Notes: generated from the sequence alone by a model not told the origin. Positions 37,701-46,946 are shown, counted from the first letter of the stretch. The stretch is 64,000 nt of DNA from Pontiellaceae bacterium B12219 (GCA_029432795.1 JARNMJ010000022.1:1-64000); one strand, 5' to 3'. A program made the numbers and translations.

Positions 37701-38265
37701 TCACCAGATGCGGATTACGCAGTTTGATTTTGCCTTTGGAGCCGTCCGCAAATTCAGCCGCAACGGCAAAGGTTTTGATGGTCTCGAACATAACCGGCAT
37801 GGACTGTTCGAGATTGAACGACTTCAAGGGGATGGTGACGGTGTGCCAGCCCTTTCCGACCAGACCGAAGGCGGATGAATAGACATCCACCACATCTTCG
37901 CTGCCGCCGTAGACTTTGCGTGCCGCGGTTTCCACAATGGCCTCACCTTTCAAGGGCGTGTTGTTTGGCAAATAGATGTCGAACCGCACGCCATAGAAAT
38001 TGCGCCAGTAGCCGGAACCGTCATGCCGATGGGCCAGCCCGGCACGGTACCAGCCCTTTTCACCATCGGGGTAGGTGAAGGAGGCTTTTCCCGGCATTGG
38101 AAGATTCCCGCCTCTGGACAACCCTTCCCATGCCTTCAGGTTGGACAGTTGCTCCGCGGCGTCTTTTTCCCAGTTCGCGGAGTTCGCGAACAGATCCTTT
38201 GCATCGGGGGCCGAATGGCATGCGGCTGCGACCAGCAGGGCCGCTGTAAAAACTAATGATTTCAT
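34726..38265 (-). CDS. Heparinase II/III-like polysaccharide lyase, large secreted form
   Basis: 1179 residues with signal peptide (MKSLVFTAALLVAAACHSAP). Residues about 30-200 form a beta-sandwich that may bind carbohydrate. An (alpha/alpha) toroid region follows (about 300-620: EHPYLLHTKARWDDIREKA, NWQVAEAFGAIYGAL, MADGWWYECSIGYNAW). Then comes the heparinase II/III beta-domain (YGTHGGYHGHFDRISLNSL, DDYVVLVDYLDAPENHTYDC). Size and layout resemble PL40-type ulvan lyases more than alginate lyases, but this is a guess. The ATG overlaps the symporter stop by ATGA, so the two are translationally coupled. Four exact TTCCA-N5-TGGAA palindromes fall in its 3.5 kb, the highest number in any gene here. 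Confidence 0.87.
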   Translation of the reverse strand: MKSLVFTAALLVAAACHSAPDAKDLFANSANWEKDAAEQLSNLKAWEGLSRGGNLPMPGKASFTYPDGEKGWYRAGLAHRHDGSGYWRNFYGVRFDIYLPNNTPLKGEAIVETAARKVYGGSEDVVDVYSSAFGLVGKGWHTVTIPLKSFNLEQSMPVMFETIKTFAVAAEFADGSKGKIKLRNPHLVKGDILALESNIRSASAKGGEEVVYTLNVSNCTDQPQVVNLARRVQGREVMDTVITPAELTLAPGETQAVEVRVTVSERVAPGGREVQTIQAMANGRDAGTIEYITLSYLEHPYLLHTKARWDDIREKAATVEWAKEAAQKYIDDADQWEVPVPNVGKLSRHTNQEYVYELKEHEKMFGCAVAYQLTGEMKYAEKAARYLQQLSDPLNGYARTQAGAAGNLVKEGGFMQYVAWSYDLIYNSGALSEEDHENMAATIRLYSRIIDQHISQAVSGNWQVAEAFGAIYGALAIQDMVLANRFIEGPGGFHEQATHGVMADGWWYECSIGYNAWVSSEFTQLALALQPWGIDYVDAAIPTSYSVEYNIFSQDVEERKKKIYGKPFQKWGPVYKPYVKIKDMWDALPKFIDYQGMMFANNDSTENKFTSDAYEIAYFVYGDPTYASIIKQIGKRDLLYGVAELPENTPELGEGSAFADNAGQVMMRSTQEEPRERIQAVLKYGTHGGYHGHFDRISLNSLMRYGRSFYNPEHIWYSYPNFMYAFFVQTSLPHNMVVVDMKQQEAVESAKLLFSEGELLQTTAVETKARWSNPPYGGLKYPALAPTLQEKCWDEGRYLPQPENEPVYGSIGEWSDRVTQRRLLAVADDYVVLVDYLDAPENHTYDCLFNIKGFQGLEADNVSEPRHTESMNPDPILAAQLITDCSWYETEGTTKVSFETKFGPDADNEGTRITGLDGVLKMDVYNAWPKQREVMIGTLPEAHGVNRKFWYSVSGDDQVLAEGKFGAWILGRDEIDVSLEGLKTLTLNTRTDARSNSKKTLFWGNPVIVTEDGNEIALSDLELSFDQIAEVPEAGKDYYGGPIKLSGLPMVGSVPANPVKENIDGTITLDLTGLNAVRFKAFVGGDYPLGNEAERRKSLSFRTSGKQTEYITVIEPFENENCIESVDAASAGEVTIQFKDGRTHVLTFQGLENGSNLQVSIQELQNGTVVREETHSNQK

Positions 38266-40058
38266 TTATCTAATCCTCTGAAGTGAGCCGTACGGGCGGC
38301 GCGTTTTTTTCCCGTAAAAAGCAGTGCGAATCCGACCAGCAGCACAATGCCGCCGCAAAGCAGTATCAGCATGCGGGCTTTGAGATCATTGGGCACCAGC
38401 AGAAGCAACAGCGTCAATCCGCCGTAGGCCATGCAGAGGTTGGCCAGCACCAGATACTGGCGGCTGTCGCACTCATACTCAGGCTCATGTTCTTTGGCGC
38501 GGTTGATCGGTGTGTTCATCTCCGTCATAAATTCATCGACCTGTGTGCGGTATTCCTGACTCGAATATTTATAGAAGATTGCGGTGAAGAAGAACCAGAT
38601 CGTGCAGGCCACGGAAATTGCACCGGTTGTCAGTGCAATTTTAAGATCGCCGGTCTCCCGATCGTTAAGAATCGGATCCCAGCCCTCACGAATGAGATCG
38701 AGCCAACCCAGTTTGGTGAATCCAATGTGGAGGACCGTGGAGACGATAAACCCGACGACCATGGTGGACCAGCCGGCCCAACCCGGAACTTTTTTAACGA
38801 ACATGCCGTAGAGCATCGGCAGCGCAGCCGGCAGGCCGATGGCCGCCGAGGCCAACAGAATGAGATCGAACAGTGCCAGCCCCTTAATCTGCGAAAAGAT
38901 CAGTGCAACGCCCATCCAGATCAGGCCATAGATCAGGATAAAGATACGGCCGACCAGAATCTGGCTGGATTCGCTGGCATCTTTTTTGACGACACGGATC
39001 CAGAAATTACGAACAAATCCGGCGGAGAAGGCGTTGAGCATACTGTTCATTGAAGTCAGGCTGGCGGCAAAGATGCCGCAGACGAGCAGGCCGAGCAGCC
39101 CGGGCGGAAGCAGTTCTTTGGCAATCGCCACATAGGCCGCTTCGTTCGGGTTGTTGAGTTGCGGGTACATGCTGGCCAGATCCGGGAAGATGATGGAGGC
39201 CCCGATGGCCGGAATGATCCAGATGGTCGGCAAGAGAATGAATCCGATCACGGAAACCCAGGCGGCTTTTTTTGCATCCTTTCCATCTTTCACGAAGAGA
39301 TAGCGTGCGGCTCCGGACTGCATGGAGTTGGCAAACATAATCTGGTTTACAAGCAGCAGAATCGAAAAGATGACGATGACGGCCGGCCGTTCAAATGCGG
39401 TCCAGTCTTTCATGCTGAAAGAGTCCATCTGCCCGATCAATCCGCTGAGGCCGCCGATTTTTTCATGCCCGAGCGTAAGTACCGCCATGATGACGGTAAT
39501 CACCAGCACCACCATCATCTGTACAAAGTCACCGGCCGTGGCAGCCCATGAACCGCCCAGCAGGGTCATCACGATGGTCACACTGCCGAGGATCAGGATA
39601 ATCATCAGCATGCTCTGTTCGAACACCCCCGACATAAAGACGGAAATGGTATAGAGCATAATGCCGCCGAAGAAGGTGGTGAAAAAGAGCGGCAACCAGT
39701 TGAAGATCTGCTCACTGGTATTGCCGAAACGTTTTCGAATGGCTTCGACCGCTGTAATCACCCGCATCTGCCGGAACCGGGCCACTGTGAACAGGACGGT
39801 GGTCAGCGTGGCGATCGCGTTGCAGACAAAAAGAATCAGGAAGAAGGTCCCTGTTTCATACGCTTTTCCGGCACCGCCGGTGAAGGACCAGGCCGAGAAG
39901 GAGTTCATGAATGCCGAGCTGCCGACCACCCACCAGAGCATGCCGCCGCCACCTCGGAAAAAGTCGGAGGCCGTTTTGCTGAAACTTTTATAAATCGGTC
40001 CCAGCGAAAGCATAAACACCAGATACACGCCAATCACAATATAATCATAAGTACTCAT
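38262..40058 (-). CDS. Sodium:solute symporter (SSS family)
   Basis: 598-residue LeuT-fold inner-membrane symporter with about 14 hydrophobic helices. Family blocks include DYIVIGVYLVFMLSLGPIY, GGGGMLWWVVGSSAFMNSFSA, the helix-5 region GGSWAATAGDFVQMMVVLVI, and helix 8-9 FAASLTSMNSMLNAFSAGF with the small residues that build the sodium site. SSS members import sugars, uronates or other organic acids with sodium. AAAGGA precedes the ATG. It is coupled to the lyase gene by a 4-base overlap and follows GH3 by 153 bases, so it probably carries the mono- or disaccharide released by the lyase. Confidence 0.95.
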   Translation of the reverse strand: MSTYDYIVIGVYLVFMLSLGPIYKSFSKTASDFFRGGGGMLWWVVGSSAFMNSFSAWSFTGGAGKAYETGTFFLILFVCNAIATLTTVLFTVARFRQMRVITAVEAIRKRFGNTSEQIFNWLPLFFTTFFGGIMLYTISVFMSGVFEQSMLMIILILGSVTIVMTLLGGSWAATAGDFVQMMVVLVITVIMAVLTLGHEKIGGLSGLIGQMDSFSMKDWTAFERPAVIVIFSILLLVNQIMFANSMQSGAARYLFVKDGKDAKKAAWVSVIGFILLPTIWIIPAIGASIIFPDLASMYPQLNNPNEAAYVAIAKELLPPGLLGLLVCGIFAASLTSMNSMLNAFSAGFVRNFWIRVVKKDASESSQILVGRIFILIYGLIWMGVALIFSQIKGLALFDLILLASAAIGLPAALPMLYGMFVKKVPGWAGWSTMVVGFIVSTVLHIGFTKLGWLDLIREGWDPILNDRETGDLKIALTTGAISVACTIWFFFTAIFYKYSSQEYRTQVDEFMTEMNTPINRAKEHEPEYECDSRQYLVLANLCMAYGGLTLLLLLVPNDLKARMLILLCGGIVLLVGFALLFTGKKRAARTAHFRGLDK

Positions 40059-40073
40059 AGTAATCCTTTTTCA

Positions 40074-40088
40074 ATCCAATGGTTGGAT
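40074..40088. repeat. Variant copy of the dispersed palindrome before the SSS gene
   Basis: ATCCA-ATGGT-TGGAT is a perfect palindrome in its arms and differs from TTCCA-N5-TGGAA by a compensating change at both ends. It lies 16-30 bases upstream of the SSS start codon, in the 153-base gap after GH3. If the family is protein-bound, this copy could affect transcription. Confidence 0.5.
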
Positions 40089-40211
40089 ACTCGCCGTTCG
40101 GTTCGGTATGCCTCAGCTGTTCAGTGATATTAAACGATATGTCAGCTGTGGTGAAGACGCATCGCAATAATCCAGTTGTCAGACGTCTGCCATTTCGAAT
40201 GAACATGGTTT

Positions 40212-42860
40212 TCAGCTTCCTTTAATACATAGATTCATGGTCTGTCGGATGTCATCAGATGCACTTCCGATCTGCACCTCAAAGGCTCCCGCATCCACCA
40301 CATAATCGCCTTTTGCTTCATTCCAGTAACGCAGGGAACGGGCAGGAAGATCCAGCCGCACGCACGTGCTGGCATTCGGTTTCAGTTTTACGCGCTTAAA
40401 GGCCGCGAGCGAATGGATCGGTTGCGGAACGGCAGATTCAAGATGGCGAACATAGAGCTGCACCACTTCTGTCCCGTCAACTGAACCGCTGTTGGTTAAT
40501 TCAAACTGAATTTGAACGGATTCATCTGCGGCGATGGCGGTTGCGGAGGCTTCCGGTTTTCCATAGTCAAATTGAGTGTAACTGAGGCCGTGACCAAAGG
40601 CGTAGAGCGGATCGCCCTTGAAATAACGGTAAGTCCGGTTTTCCATGTTGTAGTCATAATAGTGGGGCAGGTCTTCGGTCGAACGGTAAAATGTCAGCGG
40701 AAGTTTTCCGGAGGGGTTGCAGTCGCCGAACAGCACGTTTGCAACGGCGGTTCCGGCAGCCTGTCCGGGATACCACGCCTGCAGAATGGCAGGCAGATTT
40801 TCGGCTTCCCAAGGGAAGGCTATGGCACCGCCGCTGCAGTTGATGAAAACAACCGGCGTTCCGGTGGCATGCAGTTTTTTAATCAATGCGGACTGAATCG
40901 GAGGCAGCTCAATAAACGTGCGGTCGCCTCCGTTGAATCCGTCCATTTTAACCGGCATTTCCTCGCCTTCCAGTTCGCCGCTGATTCCGCCGAAGTAGAG
41001 CACCACATCGGCCTGGGCTGCGATGGCCAGCGCATTTTCAAAGAGGGACGGATCAATCTCGGGGTTATCCTTGGGCAGTGCCAGCGGGCAACCTTCGTCT
41101 ACGAGAATTTCAACCTCTTCGTCCAGCGCTTCTTTGAGGCCTGCGAGGAAGGTGACCGGTGCGGAGGGATCGCCGTGGTAGTTTCCAAGCAGCGCCTCAA
41201 CGGAATCGGCGTTGGCACCAATCACCGCAACCTTTTTAAGTTCCGATTTGTTGAGCGGCAGAATGCCGTCGTTTTTGAGCAATACCAATGATTCTTCCGT
41301 GGCTTTCAGGGCCAGTGCTTTATTGGCCGGCGAATCATTCTGCTCTAATGTAATTTTTGACCAGGGGTTGCATTCTGCCGGATCAAACATACCCAGACGG
41401 AAACGCGTGCGAATCAGACGATGCAGTGCCAGATTGATTTCCTCATCCGAAACCAGACCTTCATTGCGGGCGGTCAGCAGGCTGCCGAAGGTGACACCGC
41501 AATCGAGGTCGCAGCCGGCTTTCACCGCGCTGGCGACGGCTTCTTCCGCGGTTTGTACAAAACGGTGATGCGCATAAATGCTGCGAATGGCACCGCAATC
41601 GGCTACCACATGACCATCGAAGTTCCATTTGTCGCGCAGCAGTTCGGTTAAAAGGAAGTGGCTTGTATTGCAGGGTTTGCCGTAGAGGCTGTTGTACGCA
41701 CCCATCACCGATTCAACCTTGGCTTCGCGGACCGCCGCCTCGAACTGCGGCAGATAGGTTTCGTAGAGATCGCGCTCGGTTATTTTGGATTCGAATGAAC
41801 GGCGCCCCGGTTCCGGACCGCTGTGCACGGCGTAATGCTTGGCGCAGGCGGCGACTTTGAGATAGGTCTCGTCATCGCCCTGGAGACCTTTGATGAATTC
41901 GTTGCCGAGCTGGGTGGTCAGATAGGGGTCTTCGCCGTACGTTTCCTGGCCGCGGCCCCAGCGGGGGTCGCGGAAAATATTAATGTTCGGCGACCACATG
42001 GTCAGCCCCTGATTGCGGTGATAGGTCGGCACTTTTCCGAGCGCGTTGAATTTGGCCCGGGCCTCGTTGGAAATGGTGTCGGCCACCTGAAACATCAGTT
42101 CCGTGTCCCACATGGCAGCCATACCGGTGGCCTGGGGAAAAACGGTTGCATAGCCGTTGCGGGCCACGCCGTGCAGGCATTCATTCCAGTAGTCATAGCC
42201 GGGAACATCGAGCCGTTCAATCTGTCCGGCCGCGTTGACGAGCTGATCAATCTTTTCTTTGAGCGACATACGGCGAATCAGATCATCAATACGTTTTTCC
42301 AATGGTTGGAAGGGATCGGTATAGATGACCGGTTCGTTGACTTCCGGAACAATCCGCGAGGAGGGGTCCACTTGATCAGCTAAATCTTTAGCGAGCACAT
42401 GGGCCACCAGATCGCCTTGTTCGTCTTTAATTGAAATGGCGTTGAATTTGGCTTCCTGTACTTTCCCTTCGAACTGAATGGCCAGCGGACCGCGTTGTGC
42501 ATCGCCGAGATGTTCAACTTTTCCGGAAACCCGGTAGGGGTGTTTAAAGCCTCCGGAAACTTTTACAATGTCCAGATTGGATGCCAATACGGTCTTTCCG
42601 CATTGAATATCCATTACGCGTTGTCCTTCGCCATCGAGTACCGATTCAACGAGATCGATCTCAATGGTATACGTTCCCGGTTCGAGCCCGGGGGCCGAGG
42701 CGATGAACGAGGTGCCGGAGATTTCTTCAATATAGACTTCCGGCGCGCTTCCATCAAAAGCGCCGAGCGTCAATGAATGCTTGATGTCTCCGCTGATCGT
42801 AAATTGTGCTTTTATCATGATTCTGTTGTCCGACTGGTTTGGGTTGCACCGCGAATGCAT
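40212..42860 (-). CDS. GH3-family beta-glycosidase with N-terminal malectin-like domain
   Basis: 882 residues. There is no signal peptide, so the enzyme is probably cytoplasmic. Residues 20-170 look like a malectin/CBM-type beta-sandwich (GTYTIEIDLVESVLDGEGQR). The (beta/alpha)8 barrel begins near IDDLIRRMSLKEKIDQLV, has IFRDPRWGRGQETYGEDPYL and the KHYAVHSGP motif, and carries the nucleophile Asp421 in HVVADCGAIRSI. The second domain and a C-terminal FN3-like domain (TEVVQLYVRHLES) complete it. The DPRWGRGQETYGEDPYL pattern is typical of beta-xylosidase or beta-glucosidase subgroups. Either Met1 or Met15 may be the start; no clear ribosome site separates them. It heads the GH3-SSS-lyase operon and lies downstream of a same-strand LacI gene. 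Confidence 0.93.
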   Translation of the reverse strand: MHSRCNPNQSDNRIMIKAQFTISGDIKHSLTLGAFDGSAPEVYIEEISGTSFIASAPGLEPGTYTIEIDLVESVLDGEGQRVMDIQCGKTVLASNLDIVKVSGGFKHPYRVSGKVEHLGDAQRGPLAIQFEGKVQEAKFNAISIKDEQGDLVAHVLAKDLADQVDPSSRIVPEVNEPVIYTDPFQPLEKRIDDLIRRMSLKEKIDQLVNAAGQIERLDVPGYDYWNECLHGVARNGYATVFPQATGMAAMWDTELMFQVADTISNEARAKFNALGKVPTYHRNQGLTMWSPNINIFRDPRWGRGQETYGEDPYLTTQLGNEFIKGLQGDDETYLKVAACAKHYAVHSGPEPGRRSFESKITERDLYETYLPQFEAAVREAKVESVMGAYNSLYGKPCNTSHFLLTELLRDKWNFDGHVVADCGAIRSIYAHHRFVQTAEEAVASAVKAGCDLDCGVTFGSLLTARNEGLVSDEEINLALHRLIRTRFRLGMFDPAECNPWSKITLEQNDSPANKALALKATEESLVLLKNDGILPLNKSELKKVAVIGANADSVEALLGNYHGDPSAPVTFLAGLKEALDEEVEILVDEGCPLALPKDNPEIDPSLFENALAIAAQADVVLYFGGISGELEGEEMPVKMDGFNGGDRTFIELPPIQSALIKKLHATGTPVVFINCSGGAIAFPWEAENLPAILQAWYPGQAAGTAVANVLFGDCNPSGKLPLTFYRSTEDLPHYYDYNMENRTYRYFKGDPLYAFGHGLSYTQFDYGKPEASATAIAADESVQIQFELTNSGSVDGTEVVQLYVRHLESAVPQPIHSLAAFKRVKLKPNASTCVRLDLPARSLRYWNEAKGDYVVDAGAFEVQIGSASDDIRQTMNLCIKGS

Positions 42861-43039
42861 ATTTCCAGCATCGTTTTGTCTTATTTGGATGAAACATTCA
42901 CTTCTTAGATGGCTTACTCTGTTAACCCGAGAGTAGCTATACTGTGCATACCTATATAAAAATTTGTAGCTGCGGGTAAAGTACCGTTGTAAAATAAATG
43001 AAAAATAGAGGCTGTAGTTCTACATGGGGGTTCCTTGAG

Positions 43040-44068
43040 TTAATTGACGAGTGAGGGGAGGGAGGCTCCATCCGTCCACGTGCCTTTCACAAGCACCTGT
43101 CGCGAGATGGGTGGAATGCCATAGTCGTGGTCGCTAATGAGGGAGATCAGTATAAGCATGGCCACGCGCCCGACTTCTTCCAGGTTTTGCAGAATGCCTG
43201 CGGTTCCGGGGTTGCGAAGGGTATTTTGTGTGGCGACGGCAATGTCGGTAGGAATTCGATAACCGATTTGTTCGAGCAGATCATAAAAACCGGCAAAATC
43301 CTCCAGTATGGCATCGGGTTTGTATTGTTCAATCCACTGCGCCAAAACCTCCGGATGTTGTTCAGACGGGAAGCCGTCGAGAAACAATGGGGGGATATAT
43401 TCTGACTGCGGCTGATTGTGCTGTCCCCACGAAAATCCGGGATAAAACAGGCGGTTCTCGACTTTGATTCCAACAAAACCGATCCGCTTATAGCCATGCT
43501 CATGGATTTTCCGGAAGGCAAGGAGTCCATCCGCCGTCAGGTTGGTTGTGACCAGATGAACTTCGAGGTTGTGGACAGAGCGGCTGAGGCGGACGATGGA
43601 ATAGTTAGCATCGTGCAACTGTCCCCATTCTAAAAATGGGTGGTGTTCCGGCGGCAGTAACAGGCCTTTCACATTTCGCGCATAGAGGATTTTTTCAATC
43701 TGGGAAAGCGTGGTTTTTTCGGTGATGGAAAATTCCTCGATGCGATAGCCGAAGCGATCCGCACAGGTTTTGGCACCCGTCCAGTAGAGGTCGTATTCGG
43801 GAAATTTTCTGCGCAATTCTCTGGGGGAATCACCAACCGTGATCCAGGCGACCGTGCCCGAATAATTCCGGGGTTTGGATTTCCAGCGATAGTTTGCCAG
43901 GGCACTGACCGCAGGGTCGGGCCGGTAGCCGAGTTTCTGCGCGGCTTCCAGAATCCTGTTGCGAACTTCCGCTGTGATTCGGGGGTCATTATGCAGTGCC
44001 CGCGATACCGTCGATGCGTTAACGCCGACCTGTTTGGCAATGTCTGATTGGGAGATTCGTTTGGGCAT
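43040..44068 (-). CDS. LacI-family transcriptional regulator
   Basis: 342 residues from the ATG preceded by AAAAGG; a longer frame reaching 44182 is not supported. The helix-turn-helix (ISQSDIAKQVGVNASTVSRAL, about 4-24) is the canonical LacI type, followed by the hinge. The effector core shares LYWTGA, RIEEFSI and ARNVKGLLLPPEHH with the regulators at 224 and 57587 but is more diverged at the C-terminus. It lies 179 bases upstream of GH3 on the same strand, so the GH3-SSS-lyase operon is its probable target. A palindrome 66-81 bases before its own start may be its operator. Confidence 0.93.
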   Translation of the reverse strand: MPKRISQSDIAKQVGVNASTVSRALHNDPRITAEVRNRILEAAQKLGYRPDPAVSALANYRWKSKPRNYSGTVAWITVGDSPRELRRKFPEYDLYWTGAKTCADRFGYRIEEFSITEKTTLSQIEKILYARNVKGLLLPPEHHPFLEWGQLHDANYSIVRLSRSVHNLEVHLVTTNLTADGLLAFRKIHEHGYKRIGFVGIKVENRLFYPGFSWGQHNQPQSEYIPPLFLDGFPSEQHPEVLAQWIEQYKPDAILEDFAGFYDLLEQIGYRIPTDIAVATQNTLRNPGTAGILQNLEEVGRVAMLILISLISDHDYGIPPISRQVLVKGTWTDGASLPSLVN

Positions 44069-44133
44069 AGCGGGCCTTTTTCCTGATGTGATAGGAGATA
44101 GTGTACGCACGGAAATCAAATGATTGCAAGCGA

Positions 44134-44149
44134 GTGCATGTGCATGCAC
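44134..44149. promoter_or_regulatory. Candidate LacI-type operator upstream of the LacI gene
   Basis: GTGCATG-TG-CATGCAC is a perfect 7-bp inverted repeat with a 2-base centre, extended outward by three more paired bases after one mismatch. It lies in the 381-base interval between the minus-strand LacI gene and the plus-strand secreted protein gene, so it could control both. Confidence 0.45.
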
Positions 44150-44449
44150 GCGCGGCAGGGCGCTTTCATTTGCGGAGCTCATTCATCCGGAGTATCAATC
44201 GAAAATAACAAAAGAAGGATTCTATCACCTGCAGGTATAGACCCCTTGGGCTGTATCGGCAGATGAGCTCCCCAAACAGAGAGGTGAAATTGGAGAAAAG
44301 TACAAATATACGGACCCTCCCTTACCCCAATACGAATGATTCAGGCGCAGATGATTAACATCAGTTTTACGGTGATTTAACCGTTTTAAAGCGTGAGCGA
44401 AGGCGTTCCGGATAAAACGTGGAAAACCCAAATGAACAGGAGTGAGAAG

Positions 44450-46936
44450 ATGAAAAAAAATAAGAGAGTACTTGGCGCAGCAATCGTGTTGTCAAGCATG
44501 TTGCTGGGGGGCTTTGCCGCTCAGGCAGCACCCATTCTGTGGGATATTGGAAAAGCTGGAAATACCGGCAGTCAATCGACGGCCGCGGATTTTATCGCGG
44601 CGGGTGTTCCGGGAAATCTGAGCGGGGCAACAGTTGCAAATGTCGCCGCCGCTCAAAATATGACAAACGGAAACATCGTTCTTTCGTTATCGCAAAATCC
44701 AAATGCAAATGCAGCGGGAGCGGCCTATACTGGGGCTGGATCGAGCATTATCAAGGATTATGCTTATTTTAAGAATATGGCGGGTACGGTAACCAATACC
44801 ATTAGCGGGCTGAGTCTGGAATTGGAGCCTAATACGGACTATAACCTGTGGATTTGGGGAAAGGGTGATAATGCGAATCAGATAGGAATTATTACCTATG
44901 ACGGCGTCGCGCAAACCATATCAAGCGCAGATCCCTTTTCCACCAATGCGGGAGAGTTCGCCGCTAAGTTCACGTTCACCACGGGAGCAACCGTTGCGGA
45001 TACATTGGAATTTCTCTGGAACGGCGTTAATACATACACCGCCCTTAACGGATTTTCCATTACAGATAATTCGGAGTTGGAAATTGTTTACTCCACAACG
45101 CCTGCTGATGGATCTGATTATGTTGCCACCGACGCAGCGGTGTCGGTGACCTTTACCAATGGCTCGGTATCGCTTTCAAACCTGTACGTCGGATGCGAGA
45201 TGGTTGTCAATTCAACTGATGTAACGGGCGATGTTGTGATCAGTTACCCGACCACTGACACCATGAAGTTTGAATATGTACACGGTGGGTTGGCATTCGG
45301 TCAGGACTACGACGTACAATTGAGCGTGGCCCGTTCCGATGCGGTCACGAATGAAGCCGCATTTTCGTTTACGACTACACTCGATCCCGATGCCTATCTG
45401 ATTGCACCCGGCGTGCGGAACGGTGGTTTTGAGCTGGTGAACGGCGTCGCAGGAGAAACGGGTATCGTATCCGACTGGTCTCAAATTGATGATTGGGGCG
45501 ATGACTCCGGCGCAGGAGCGAAAACGGAAGCGATCCCAAGCCCCACAGAAGGAACCCGGGCTCTGGTAACGGGGAATGGAAGCGAAACCTACAACATCAC
45601 GACCAACACGATTAGCGACGGCGACATCTTCGAATATCAATGGACGATTCCAGCCCGGAACAACGGCGTATCCGCAGGTTTGGTTTATCTGGACGGCGGG
45701 AGTGTTGTGATCGTCAGCAATTCGCTGGTATATGTGAGCGGCGGTGCCTCTCCGGCGGCATACAGCGGATCCTTCCTTTTCGATGCTGCCACGAGTCCGG
45801 ATGCCATCGGAAAGCAGGTTGGCATGATCTTCATCGACGACAATTCGGGGTCAGGTGCCGTATATATTGACGAGGTACTGCTCTCTTACGGAAACATTGC
45901 CGTTAAATCGGTTTCGCCCGCCGCTGATGCGACCGGCGTAGCCAAGACGGCTCCAATTGAGGTGGTCATTGCTGAAGCGGCCAGCCAGGTGGACACGAAC
46001 TCCATTGTCCTGACCCTGGACGGTGCTGATGTCACGACGAATGCGGTGATTAGCGATACCGCTTCAGGTATTACCCTTACTTATACACCCGCAGCGCCAT
46101 TGGCTGTCGGGAAGCATTTTGCATCGATCGCCGTAAGTGGAACGCCGGAGGGAACAGCCAGTCAGTCGTGGAGTTTTCTCGTGGATCCCACAGGGATTTA
46201 TCTGGTCAGTCCCGATGTGCGGAATGGCAGTTTTGAACTGGTAGGCGGCGCCGAAGGCTCCACAGCCCAGGTGAACGATTGGTCCCAAATCGATAACTGG
46301 TCGGATGACTCCGCTGCCGGAGCGAAAACGGAAGCGAACAGCCTCGCTACGGATGGAAGCCGCATCATGGTTACGGCAACAGGAAGCGAAACCTACAACA
46401 TGACGGATACGGTGATCGGCAATGGCGATCGTTTCGGTTACAGCTTCGTCATCGTGGGACGGTCCTACGGTGTAACCGCAGCGTTGGCTTATCTGGACGG
46501 TACGGATGTCGTGGTCGTCAGTAATTCGATGACTGAGGTGTTCGGCGGTACCACTCCGTTCCCGATCAGTGGTGAATATACGTTCACTTCCGGAACGGAT
46601 CCGGATGCCGTTGGCAAGACGATCGGCGTGATTTTCATCGATGATGGTAACACGGAAAATAATGGGGCCGTACAGATTGATGACGTTCGGCTTTATGCCG
46701 ATTTGAGCACACCGACCGAGGAACCGGTTATTCAGGAATTCAGTGTGGATGGATCAACCATTACGCTGTCCTGGACTTCCCAGAATATCGGGCTTTACAG
46801 TCTTCAGAGTAAATCAGATCTGTCTGACTATGTTGAATGGGTCTCGGTGCTCAGTAATCTGCCTTCAGGAAATCTGACCACGAATCTGCCCGTCAGTGGT
46901 GCCGATGCAGAGTTTTACCGGATCATAAGTGAATAA
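44450..46936 (+). CDS. Large secreted protein with duplicated beta-domains and Ig-like repeats
   Basis: 828 residues from the ATG preceded by AGGAG, signal peptide MKKNKRVLGAAIVLSSMLLG. The N-terminal domain (20-205) has a NYNLWIWGKGDN-like strand related to the N-terminal repeats of the next gene. Two Big_5-type Ig domains (YSTTPADGSDYVATDAAVSV and VSPAADATGVAKTAPIEVVI) alternate with two copies of a roughly 160-residue domain. Those copies share VRNG(G/S)FELV, WSQID(D/N)W, GSETYN and GAVYIDEV / GAVQIDDV. The shared C-terminal module closes the protein (AEFYRIISE). No catalytic residues were recognised, so carbohydrate binding or surface attachment is inferred. A good terminator follows the stop. 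Confidence 0.78.
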   Translation: MKKNKRVLGAAIVLSSMLLGGFAAQAAPILWDIGKAGNTGSQSTAADFIAAGVPGNLSGATVANVAAAQNMTNGNIVLSLSQNPNANAAGAAYTGAGSSIIKDYAYFKNMAGTVTNTISGLSLELEPNTDYNLWIWGKGDNANQIGIITYDGVAQTISSADPFSTNAGEFAAKFTFTTGATVADTLEFLWNGVNTYTALNGFSITDNSELEIVYSTTPADGSDYVATDAAVSVTFTNGSVSLSNLYVGCEMVVNSTDVTGDVVISYPTTDTMKFEYVHGGLAFGQDYDVQLSVARSDAVTNEAAFSFTTTLDPDAYLIAPGVRNGGFELVNGVAGETGIVSDWSQIDDWGDDSGAGAKTEAIPSPTEGTRALVTGNGSETYNITTNTISDGDIFEYQWTIPARNNGVSAGLVYLDGGSVVIVSNSLVYVSGGASPAAYSGSFLFDAATSPDAIGKQVGMIFIDDNSGSGAVYIDEVLLSYGNIAVKSVSPAADATGVAKTAPIEVVIAEAASQVDTNSIVLTLDGADVTTNAVISDTASGITLTYTPAAPLAVGKHFASIAVSGTPEGTASQSWSFLVDPTGIYLVSPDVRNGSFELVGGAEGSTAQVNDWSQIDNWSDDSAAGAKTEANSLATDGSRIMVTATGSETYNMTDTVIGNGDRFGYSFVIVGRSYGVTAALAYLDGTDVVVVSNSMTEVFGGTTPFPISGEYTFTSGTDPDAVGKTIGVIFIDDGNTENNGAVQIDDVRLYADLSTPTEEPVIQEFSVDGSTITLSWTSQNIGLYSLQSKSDLSDYVEWVSVLSNLPSGNLTTNLPVSGADAEFYRIISE

Positions 46937-46946
46937 ATAAGGAACT

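Noticed and set aside
40113-40149. Direct repeat TCAGCTGT upstream of the SSS gene
   Set aside because: Only 8 bases, two copies, no symmetry; chance cannot be excluded.
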